Of a stretch of 6,680 bases of DNA, positions 1-6,094 are shown piece after piece. Under the pieces are notes generated by a model. The model did no database searches and had not been told where the DNA came from. It worked only from the letters and a program-made list of their open reading frames with translations. Each line of letters begins with the position of its first letter. The stretch's first letter is position 1. The stretch comes from Prochloron sp. SP5CPC1. GTDB taxonomy: Bacteria; Cyanobacteriota; Cyanobacteriia; Cyanobacteriales; Prochloraceae. Location of the stretch: assembly GCA_014323965.1 (NCBI GenBank), contig JACONB010000095.1, positions 3,823 to 10,502 of the forward strand, in the 5' to 3' direction. Position numbers and translations under genes: made by a program.

Positions 1-56
1 ATAAATTAACTGCTACCTTGTCCACCCTACTCTGCTCTCGATTTCTCTCCGTAGCG

Positions 57-1844
57 CTACAATCCTGGTCGAGATATGGGGAAGGTTTTCCGCTTATTGA
101 GCTGACGTAACCAAAAACCCCCTACTACGGCGATTACTAAGCATACCCACCCTATTAAAGGTTGTAAGAGTAAGAAGCCCCCAGTGGCCAGCATTGCTCC
201 AAACAAAAGTAATATTGATGCTAAAACTTTTTTTATGTCCAAACCTAAATTTTGGATTGGGGCTAAACCAGTAGTGATACGCTGTTGCCTCCACCCTGGA
301 CCTCCTGGACGCACTAAGCGATAGAATTCATTGAGGGTTTCTGGTGTTTCGGGAGAAGTAACAAACATTACTACATTCCATAACAAAGTTAGTAGCAAGC
401 TATTTACCATGACCCGGGTGCCGAAATCCTCTATTTTCAAGGCTGGCACCAAGGTGGTGGCGCAACCCAGGAGAAAACTCCCCACTATGGCAGATAGTTC
501 CGCTGCTGCATTGACTCGCCACCAAAACCAACGTAAGATGAATACTAAGCCGGAACCTGTACCGATGATAATTACTAATCGGAACACAGTGGCTACGTCT
601 TTAGCAAAGAAGGCGGCGATCGCACCTAAAACAGTAACTAAGACTGAGGAGATTCTACCTACCCAAACTAACTCTCCCTGAGAGGAATTGGGGTTGTAGA
701 ACCTTCTATAAAGGTCGTTGGTAATAAAGGAAGCTCCCCAGTTAATAGAAGTAGAAACAGTACTCATAAAAGCAGCTATTAAGGATGCAACTACCAGTCC
801 CAACATTCCTGAGGGTAAAAATTCCAACATGAGTTTGGGATAACCCAACTCTCGGTCCTCTAAGTCGGGAAAAATAACTAAGGCTGCGAGGGCGACGATT
901 ATCCAGGGCCAGGTGCGCAGGATATAGTGCATAATATTAAAAATCCAAGCTGCTTTCTCTGCTTCCCCTTCATTTTTAGCTGCGGCAAACCGTTGTACAA
1001 ACTCCCCACCTCCGTCACTACGGCGCCAGGACCACCACTGGATAAAGATATAGGCAAAAAAGGTGCTGGCGGTGATACCTGCGGTTTGGCTAAATTGCAG
1101 AAAACTTCCTTCACCACCCACAGTTAAGGGAAAGAAGGATAAGATATCTTTATCTGCTACTTGGGGTACTTTCTCAACTAAAGCGTGAATACCCCCCACA
1201 TTGTCCAGTGCATAAAAGGCTACCACCATAGCTCCCAATAAAGCCAGGAAAAACTGAAAGAAGTCCGTGGACACTACTCCCCACAGTCCCGCCAAACCAG
1301 AGTATATTAAGACAAAGATGCTGACACCGATGACTGTTAGGAGTTTAATATAGTTAGCGTCTGCCGGTATACCTAGGTTTTGCCAAATTTCCAAGGCTTC
1401 CACAACTTTAACCATAGCCAGCATAGCATAGCCGATGGCAATGCAGTTCATGGGTACAGCAAAGATGAAGGCTTTCACGGAGCGCAATACTGCTGCCATT
1501 TCCCCCCCGTAGCGCAGTTCCGTCAATTCTGCATCGGTGATGACTTGGGATCGCCGCCACATACGGGCAAATACGTACACCATAGTAATGTGGGAGATGC
1601 CGAAAATCCACCACTCCCAGTTTCCCGCAATACCCCTGGTACCCACAACTGCGGTAATATAGAGGGGGGTATCGATGGAGAATGTTGTGGCTGCCATGCT
1701 AATACCAGCTAACCACCAGGGGAGGGATCGCCCGGAGATAAAGAAGTCTTCTATAGATTTGGATGCTTTGCGAGATAAGTACAGTCCCAACCCCATAGCT
1801 AAGACGAGATAGAATAGGATAATTAGCCAGTCAATTGTTTTCAT
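57..1844 (-). CDS. Sodium/solute symporter (SSS) family transporter
   Basis: This 595-residue protein is an integral inner-membrane carrier that, by family, couples uptake of a small solute to a sodium gradient. The substrate cannot be read from the sequence. About 13 to 15 hydrophobic segments run from residue 6 to residue 580. Family landmarks are the N-terminal FFISGRSLPWW block (34-44) followed by AGISMAATTFS, the segment SGLAGLWGVVSTDFFQ (182-197), and FMSTVSTSINWGAS (359-372), whose serine/threonine cluster corresponds to the helix lining the conserved Na2 sodium site in characterised members. The C-terminal part has a loop VRPGGPGW (511-518) before two last membrane segments, so it is longer than short proline-type carriers. 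The ATG start is supported by GAAGG six bases upstream and by an N-terminus that begins just before the first membrane helix. The gene is complete, ends in TAG and is transcribed alone. Family is secure; a specific solute (sugar, amino acid, carboxylate) would be a guess. Confidence 0.93.
   Translation of the reverse strand: MKTIDWLIILFYLVLAMGLGLYLSRKASKSIEDFFISGRSLPWWLAGISMAATTFSIDTPLYITAVVGTRGIAGNWEWWIFGISHITMVYVFARMWRRSQVITDAELTELRYGGEMAAVLRSVKAFIFAVPMNCIAIGYAMLAMVKVVEALEIWQNLGIPADANYIKLLTVIGVSIFVLIYSGLAGLWGVVSTDFFQFFLALLGAMVVAFYALDNVGGIHALVEKVPQVADKDILSFFPLTVGGEGSFLQFSQTAGITASTFFAYIFIQWWSWRRSDGGGEFVQRFAAAKNEGEAEKAAWIFNIMHYILRTWPWIIVALAALVIFPDLEDRELGYPKLMLEFLPSGMLGLVVASLIAAFMSTVSTSINWGASFITNDLYRRFYNPNSSQGELVWVGRISSVLVTVLGAIAAFFAKDVATVFRLVIIIGTGSGLVFILRWFWWRVNAAAELSAIVGSFLLGCATTLVPALKIEDFGTRVMVNSLLLTLLWNVVMFVTSPETPETLNEFYRLVRPGGPGWRQQRITTGLAPIQNLGLDIKKVLASILLLFGAMLATGGFLLLQPLIGWVCLVIAVVGGFWLRQLNKRKTFPISRPGL
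616..623. repeat. HIP1 octamer palindrome inside the transporter gene
   Basis: A second GCGATCGC, located within the coding sequence of the SSS transporter, as is usual for HIP1 sites in cyanobacteria. Confidence 0.85.
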
Positions 1845-1850
1845 AAGTTA

Positions 1851-1855
1851 CCTTC
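1851..1855 (-). promoter_or_regulatory. Ribosome binding site of the SSS transporter gene
   Basis: On the minus strand GAAGG lies six bases before the ATG at 1844. It is a good Shine-Dalgarno match at a normal distance and supports this start. Confidence 0.7.
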
Positions 1856-1869
1856 GTCTTAAACAACCC

Positions 1870-1897
1870 CTTTGCGTCTTTGTGCCTTTGCGCGAGA
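1870..1897. repeat. CTTTGCG-type short tandem repeat, third copy
   Basis: Three eight-base units of the pattern CTTTGCGT/C are followed by GAGA. The same 28-base core occurs at 5212-5239 and 6009-6036 with a few substitutions. Such short tandemly repeated sequences are typical of intergenic DNA in filamentous cyanobacteria. Here only the core is present, without the 40-base flank that accompanies the other two copies, and it lies in the leader of the transporter gene rather than upstream of a -35 box. Confidence 0.8.
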
Positions 1898-1925
1898 TAA
1901 TACCTTGGAATACCACATTAATGAA
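1897..1925 (-). promoter_or_regulatory. Possible sigma70-type promoter of the SSS transporter gene
   Basis: Minus strand: a -10-like TATTAT at 1897-1902 (5 of 6 bases of the consensus) is preceded at 17 bases by TTCATT at 1920-1925 (3 of 6). Transcription from here would carry the CTTTGCG-type repeat (1870-1897) in a leader of roughly 45 bases. The -35 box is weak and AT-rich matches are common, so this is only a candidate. Confidence 0.3.
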
Positions 1926-1930
1926 AAAGT

Positions 1931-1982
1931 TTCACGCTCCGGCGCCGAGGGCGCAGAGGGAAGAGAGAAGAGAGGAGAGGAA
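1931..1982. repeat. Diverged inverted partner of the short tandem repeat, with a purine-only tract
   Basis: This stretch (GCTCCGGCGCCGAGGGCGC and following bases) resembles the reverse complement of the CTTTGCG core at 1870-1897, with several mismatches and a one-base shift, so the two form an imperfect inverted pair about 35 bases apart. It runs into a purine-only tract of 28 bases (1955-1982) made of AGAG/GAGG motifs. Similar GC-rich plus GAGAG sequences are frequent in cyanobacterial intergenic regions. Whether the pair folds in RNA is not shown by the sequence alone. Confidence 0.5.
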
Positions 1983-1997
1983 TGTTATAAATTTAGG

Positions 1998-2005
1998 GCG
2001 ATCGC
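1998..2005. repeat. HIP1 octamer palindrome
   Basis: GCGATCGC inside the longer palindrome GGGCGATCGCCC (1996-2007). HIP1 is strongly over-represented in many cyanobacterial genomes and supports the taxonomic call. This copy is intergenic. Confidence 0.85.
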
Positions 2006-2094
2006 CCACTCAGCTACAGTAGATCTTGTCATTATGCTCCTTCTCCTATATTAGAAGTGTTTTTGTGGTTGTCTACGGGATATCATCCGTATCC

Positions 2095-2124
2095 ATCTGC
2101 GTTAATCTGCGTTAATCTGCGGTT
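2095..2124. repeat. Three tandem 10-bp units touching the end of sbcC
   Basis: Plus strand: ATCTGCGTTA twice (2095-2104, 2105-2114) and then ATCTGCGGTT (2115-2124). The last base belongs to the TAA stop codon of sbcC. ATCTGCG-type decamers are a recognisable family of bacterial intergenic repeats. Next to it, GGATA (2078-2082) and TATCC (2090-2094) can pair around a 7-base loop, but no T-run follows on the minus strand, so this is not a standard intrinsic terminator. Confidence 0.75.
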
Positions 2125-5100
2125 TAATTCAATATTCTTAATTGAGAACCCCCATCGCCTTTTAAGACTTCAATTCTGTTTTGGAAAGCTGCTTTAAATT
2201 GAGCCATATGTGTTATAGCAAGAATGCAGGAAAAATCAGCAGCAATAGCATTAATAGCAGCAATGAGACGTTCGCACCCTTCTTTATCCTGACTACTAAA
2301 CCCTTCGTCTATAATTAACATCTGCATTTCCGTTCCTGCTCTTTGGGCTAATAGTTGGGCTAAAGCTAGACGAATAGCAAAATTAATCCGAAATGCTTCT
2401 CCCCCGGAATAAGTTTCGTAAGCACGAGTTCCCCTGGTATCAGCGATGGCTATTTCCAAAGTATCAATTAGTTTAGCATTTTTCTTGGAGCGACTACTAG
2501 CAGCTTTTTGGGTCAAAAACTGAATGTGCAACTGATTATCCGTCAATCGTGCTAGAATTTGATTAGCTTGACTTTCTAACTGGGGAAGGATATTCTCAAT
2601 AGTCAGGGCTTGAATACCATTTTTGCCAAATGCCTGTGCCAATTCCTGATATACTATATATTGCCGTCTTCCATTTTTCAGCTGTTGGCAACTATCTTCG
2701 TGCTGCTTTGCTAGAAGTTCCAGTTGAGTAAGTTCCTGTTGTAAACTTCCTCGTTGACCAATTAATGTGTCTAGTTGACGTCGTCTCTGCTGAGTTTGCT
2801 GCTCCAAAGCTTTGATTTCTCCACTTTTATCCCCCATTTCCGCCATTTGTAGGACAATTGTATTTATCTGCTTTTCTAGGGTTGCTTTCTCTTCTAACCT
2901 AGATTTGAGTACCTGGGTTAACTCCTCTAGACGCTGCTGCACTTGGGGATATGCAGTCTTGGCTTGTTCCAACTCTTTGTGACGCAAATGCCAAGTTGTG
3001 CCTTGACGCAATTGGGCAATTAGTTGATTGTGTTGGGTGTCATTATACCCCAATTGGGCAATTTCCCTGTCTAGTTCCCCAATTTGTTGCCTAATTTTAG
3101 TTTCCCACTCTTCTTTCTGGCGTTGCAAACTGGCAATTTTTTCCTCACACTGGGGTTTTACTGCTGCAATTTTCTCCCTTACACCACGAGCTTCTTCTAT
3201 TTTAGCTTGTTTAATTTCTGCCCAGCGCCACTTTTCCACCTCTTTCCGCACTAAAGTGTGAGTTTGTTCCTCGTAATTTAAGTCAGCTATGAGCTGATCT
3301 AACTCAGTTAGTTCCCTCTCTAACTGGGAACCAACCACAAAGGACCGCTCTAAGGATTCTATTTCTAGCTTGATTTGTTGCAGTTGACTGTATATTTCTC
3401 CTGTAGCTTCTAAAAAGCTCTCTAACTGCCCTAGTTCCTGTTGTAGTTGGTCATAAGGAGCTAACTCCTGGGTTAATTGGGTATATTCTTCCCGCAATAA
3501 CTGTAGTTCTCCTTCGCAGGTGGCTATTTGTTCCCGAATATTCCACAATTGCTGTTCATTCTCTTGATATTGACTTTGGGTTTTGCCCATTACCCGTTCC
3601 CGGTGGTGTTCGTCCAATTCCCGTTCACACAAAGGACAAGCTGCACCTGGGGACTGTAACATTTTCAGTTTCTGGCGCAGTTCTTCCAATTGCTCCTGGC
3701 AAATGCCCTGTTTTTCTTCAAGTCGTCCCCGAAAATCCCTCCTTTCCGTGCCCTTGTCCTGAACCCGTTGCTGGTAAACTCGCTTTTTCTCCAACTCCTC
3801 AATTTCCCGATCTACCCTCTGCAATGCTTGACGTTTTTCAGGGACTACTGCCATTTGGTTTTCAAGTTGTTCAACAGTAGAGCGCTTTTGTTCTAATTGA
3901 GCTGTTCGTTTAGCTGACCGCAGCTGGATCTCTCTTTCCAGGGTTTGACGCTGTTGCAGGAGGGGGGACACCTGGTGTTGCAAATCATCTAGTTCTTGCA
4001 GCTTGCACCGTAATATATGGAGCTTTTTTAAAGCAGCTTCTACCTCCTCAGCACCCCTGAGCACTTGCTCCTGTTCCTTTTCTTGTTCTGCTAAAGTTTC
4101 CAGATAAGTCGAGCTTTGGCTAATTTGCACCTTGAATTCGTTACTGCGTTTAATTAGCTGCCCTTCCAGTTCCTGACGCTGTTGTTGCACATTCTGGTAA
4201 GTGGTAAATTTAGCTGCTAAGGTTTCTTCTTCCTCTTGCCATTTTAGCAGTTGGTTATAGTTAGCGGTAATTTCTCGTTCCTTACTGAGTACTTTAGCTA
4301 GTTCTTTCAGTTGACTTTGAAGTTGAGAATGGTCAAGGGAAAGGCGCTCATACTCCCGACACAGGTTTTCCTGTTGATTTTGGTACCATATGAGCTGCTG
4401 TTGAGCAGTTTGACGCCCATGGTCAGCTCTTTGCAGTTCTTGTAGTCTTTCCTTATCTTCTTCAGCCCTCTCTTCCAGTGCTGTCAGCTCCCCGGTAATG
4501 GTAGTTAATTGGGAGATAATGGCTTCTTTCCGTTCTAACTGTTGCCCTAGAGGTTCCAGACTTTCCTCTAACTGCTCTACTTTACCCTTATATTCCTTGG
4601 AGATATCCTTAGCTTTACCGGCTAACTCCTCATAGCGCTCTAGTTTAAGTAGTTGAGCCAAAATTTGTTTCCGTTCACTAGCACGACGCAGCATAAACTC
4701 ATTTGCTCTTCCCTGACGCAAATAAGCGGAATTGATAAATGTATCGTAATCTAGCTTTAAACTGGTGATAATTAGTTGTTGAGTGGGGCGTAATCCTTTC
4801 AGAGAGAGAGTTTTATAGCCCCCATGACTTTTTACCTGAAATTCCAGAGTGCAGCTTCTACCCCTTTCACGAGTGCGAATAATGCGATAGGTTTCTCCGT
4901 TGCAAATGAACTCAAAATCCACCCGCACATTCTTTTCCCCTGTATGAATCACATCTTCCTCATAAGAAGCACGACTTTTGCCCCAAATAACCCAGGTAAT
5001 GGCATCCAATAATCCAGATTTACCCGCACCGTTGGCACCGCAAATACACGCAGTATGGAGTCCACGAAAGTCTAGGGTTGCTTCGCGATAGCTGAGGAAG

Positions 5101-5129
5101 TTTTTCAGGGTTAGTTCCAGAGGAATCAT
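2124..5129 (-). CDS. sbcC: SbcC/Rad50-type ATPase subunit of the SbcCD nuclease
   Basis: By family, this ABC-type ATPase dimerises and binds the SbcD/Mre11 nuclease to process DNA hairpins and double-strand ends in the nucleoid. All motifs are visible in its 1001 residues: Walker A GANGAGKS (31-38), Q-loop glutamine at 139 (YLRQG), signature SGGE (908-911), Walker B LIIDE (938-942), D-loop SSQD (945-948) and H-loop histidine 974. Between the ATPase halves lie two long Q/E/K/L-rich coiled-coil arms, separated by the zinc hook CPLC at 498-501, almost exactly mid-protein. The length is normal for bacterial SbcC. The start MIPLELTLKNFLSYRE is the usual beginning of the family, although only a weak GTGG lies upstream. 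The gene is intact and ends in TAA. sbcD is not adjacent, so the partner must be encoded elsewhere. Transcription probably starts at the repeat-borne promoter at 5165-5194. Confidence 0.95.
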   Translation of the reverse strand: MIPLELTLKNFLSYREATLDFRGLHTACICGANGAGKSGLLDAITWVIWGKSRASYEEDVIHTGEKNVRVDFEFICNGETYRIIRTRERGRSCTLEFQVKSHGGYKTLSLKGLRPTQQLIITSLKLDYDTFINSAYLRQGRANEFMLRRASERKQILAQLLKLERYEELAGKAKDISKEYKGKVEQLEESLEPLGQQLERKEAIISQLTTITGELTALEERAEEDKERLQELQRADHGRQTAQQQLIWYQNQQENLCREYERLSLDHSQLQSQLKELAKVLSKEREITANYNQLLKWQEEEETLAAKFTTYQNVQQQRQELEGQLIKRSNEFKVQISQSSTYLETLAEQEKEQEQVLRGAEEVEAALKKLHILRCKLQELDDLQHQVSPLLQQRQTLEREIQLRSAKRTAQLEQKRSTVEQLENQMAVVPEKRQALQRVDREIEELEKKRVYQQRVQDKGTERRDFRGRLEEKQGICQEQLEELRQKLKMLQSPGAACPLCERELDEHHRERVMGKTQSQYQENEQQLWNIREQIATCEGELQLLREEYTQLTQELAPYDQLQQELGQLESFLEATGEIYSQLQQIKLEIESLERSFVVGSQLERELTELDQLIADLNYEEQTHTLVRKEVEKWRWAEIKQAKIEEARGVREKIAAVKPQCEEKIASLQRQKEEWETKIRQQIGELDREIAQLGYNDTQHNQLIAQLRQGTTWHLRHKELEQAKTAYPQVQQRLEELTQVLKSRLEEKATLEKQINTIVLQMAEMGDKSGEIKALEQQTQQRRRQLDTLIGQRGSLQQELTQLELLAKQHEDSCQQLKNGRRQYIVYQELAQAFGKNGIQALTIENILPQLESQANQILARLTDNQLHIQFLTQKAASSRSKKNAKLIDTLEIAIADTRGTRAYETYSGGEAFRINFAIRLALAQLLAQRAGTEMQMLIIDEGFSSQDKEGCERLIAAINAIAADFSCILAITHMAQFKAAFQNRIEVLKGDGGSQLRILN

Positions 5130-5164
5130 ATACCACGTACCATGACAGTTGGCGGTTGATAATA

Positions 5165-5194
5165 GTTATAGCAGATTCTGAGGTAACTTGTCAA
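5165..5194 (-). promoter_or_regulatory. Sigma70-type promoter of sbcC, -35 inside repeat copy A
   Basis: Minus strand: a perfect -35 TTGACA (5189-5194), an 18-base spacer and a -10 TATAAC (5165-5170) preceded by TGC, which gives an extended -10. The expected start near 5158 would leave a leader of about 28 bases before the ATG at 5129. The -35 box and half of the spacer lie in the 71-bp repeat; the -10 is outside the well-conserved part. This is the strongest promoter match in the window. Confidence 0.65.
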
Positions 5195-5245
5195 GTGCCC
5201 TATCAAAAAAACTTTGCGTCTTTGCGCCTTTGCGCGAGACATTCA
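5175..5245. repeat. 71-bp direct repeat, copy A
   Basis: From ATTCTGAGGTAACTT to GCGCGAGACATTCA this segment matches copy B at 5972-6042 with 67 of 71 identical bases and no gap. It consists of a unique half (5175-5204) carrying the -35 box of the sbcC promoter on the minus strand, an A-run (5205-5211), and a CTTTGCG-type tandem core (5212-5239). Its last three bases are the TGA stop codon of the nuclease-like gene on the minus strand. Confidence 0.95.
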
Positions 5246-5932
5246 CCAAACTTTGGGTTGAAAATTTTTATCATTAGCAATTTCCACCACCTCCCCTGAT
5301 TGTCGGATAACGAACAAACCCCGACGATAAGCATAGCTATCTATTCCTTCATCAATGTCAATTCCGGCGATAGCACCATTTAGGGTTACATCGGCAAAAC
5401 GGGGAAATGCTTCCTTAAAACGAGCCAACTTTTCTAAAAAATAATCCACATCTGATTTAGATAGATGAGACTTTACTTCCACAGCAACTGCAACATCCCC
5501 ATTCATAGCGAGGATATCAATTTCCATTGCTAAACCTGCACGTTTTGTTTTCATGCGACGGAGAGTTTGTGTTACTAAAATTCCTCTTTCTTGAAAAAGA
5601 CTTACAGCAGCAGGCTCGACAAAGTTTTCTAAAAATTGTCCCCAACGACTTGTAAGACTGCTAACAGCTTTATTGGTGTTCGCTACAATAGCTTCTACTT
5701 TGGCAAGTCTTTTTTCTGCTTCTACTGCGCGACGCTTACGATCCTCTGCAAGTTCAACTGCAAGTTCTTCTGTACGACGTTTACTATCCTCTGCAAGTTG
5801 GGCTAAAAGACGATCTAATTCTGCTGCACGACGCTTGCCATCTTCTGCAAGTTCTGCTAAACGACGATCTGCCTCAGTTTGAGAAGCTCGAAACAGGTTA
5901 TAAATGTCGTTAATAGTAAAAGAGTCTGACAT
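5243..5932 (-). CDS. Coiled-coil protein with PD-(D/E)XK nuclease-like domain (DUF3782-like)
   Basis: This is a 229-residue soluble protein. Residues 20-90 are a charged coiled coil with three LAEDxKRR repeats (28-35, 46-53, 61-68). Residues 95-215 carry a restriction-endonuclease-like pattern: RWGQFLENFVEP (96-107), then EID (137-139, D139 a likely metal ligand), and after a short hairpin the E-x-K element EVK (152-154). This spacing fits the PD-(D/E)XK fold, and the layout resembles DUF3782-type proteins that are common in cyanobacteria and archaea. Nuclease activity is inferred and no target can be named. I chose the ATG at 5932 because GGAG lies eight bases upstream; an in-frame upstream start at 6004 would place the first codons inside the repeat and promoter. 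The TGA stop falls in repeat copy A, so repeats bracket the gene. It has its own promoter and is probably not an operon partner of sbcC. Confidence 0.85.
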   Translation of the reverse strand: MSDSFTINDIYNLFRASQTEADRRLAELAEDGKRRAAELDRLLAQLAEDSKRRTEELAVELAEDRKRRAVEAEKRLAKVEAIVANTNKAVSSLTSRWGQFLENFVEPAAVSLFQERGILVTQTLRRMKTKRAGLAMEIDILAMNGDVAVAVEVKSHLSKSDVDYFLEKLARFKEAFPRFADVTLNGAIAGIDIDEGIDSYAYRRGLFVIRQSGEVVEIANDKNFQPKVW

Positions 5933-5940
5933 GGTTATAT

Positions 5941-5944
5941 CTCC
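5941..5944 (-). promoter_or_regulatory. Ribosome binding site that decides the start of the nuclease-like gene
   Basis: GGAG on the minus strand, eight bases before the ATG at 5932. It favours MSDSF as the N-terminus over the upstream in-frame start at 6004, which lies before the -35 box of the predicted promoter. Confidence 0.75.
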
Positions 5945-5961
5945 AAAGTAAATTCCTGTAA

Positions 5962-5991
5962 TATATATCAAATTCTGAGGTAACTTATCAA
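5962..5991 (-). promoter_or_regulatory. Sigma70-type promoter of the nuclease-like gene, -35 inside repeat copy B
   Basis: Minus strand: -35 TTGATA (5986-5991), an 18-base spacer and TATATA (5962-5967) preceded by TGA as an extended -10; TATATT with a 20-base spacer overlaps it. The expected start near 5955 gives a leader of about 23 bases. The layout is the same as the sbcC promoter: same repeat, same spacer length, same TGn before the -10. The boxes are slightly weaker. Confidence 0.55.
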
Positions 5992-6042
5992 GTGCCCTAT
6001 CCAAAAAACTTTGCGCCTTGGCGCCTTTGCGCGAGACATTCA
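5972..6042. repeat. 71-bp direct repeat, copy B
   Basis: It matches copy A (5175-5245) with four substitutions in 71 bases and no gap. The tandem core is at 6009-6036. Outside the 71 bases similarity fades quickly, apart from the TGn plus TATA bases of the promoter. It lies between the broken sorting-tail gene and the nuclease-like gene; 52 bases with no recognised feature (6043-6094) separate it from the former. Confidence 0.95.
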
Positions 6043-6094
6043 GGAGAATATCAAACGTTCACAGCAGGCGCAAATTTGGACATTGTACATATCT

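Noticed and set aside
1..56. Possible terminator or start of another gene beyond the transporter
   Set aside because: No hairpin with a T-run and no coding signal could be seen in this short edge segment.
1872..2054. Open frame on the plus strand starting MRLCAFARD
   Set aside because: The first residues are the translation of the CTTTGCG repeat; the same MRL-AFARD start appears at 6011 from another repeat copy. No ribosome binding site and no recognisable domain.
2075..2094. Hairpin after sbcC as a rho-independent terminator
   Set aside because: The stem is only about five base pairs and no T-run follows on the minus strand.
5673..5882. Plus-strand open frame rich in serine, alanine and arginine
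   Set aside because: It is the antisense shadow of the LAEDxKRR coiled-coil repeats; its low-complexity composition comes from the opposite strand.
5933..6004. N-terminal extension of the nuclease-like protein by 24 residues
   Set aside because: It would translate the repeat and the promoter boxes; the ATG at 5932 has GGAG at a proper distance and follows the predicted transcription start.
1870..6036. CTTTGCG repeats as a CRISPR array
   Set aside because: Three dispersed copies with no regular spacers, units of 8 bases and no cas genes. They are cyanobacterial short tandem repeats.
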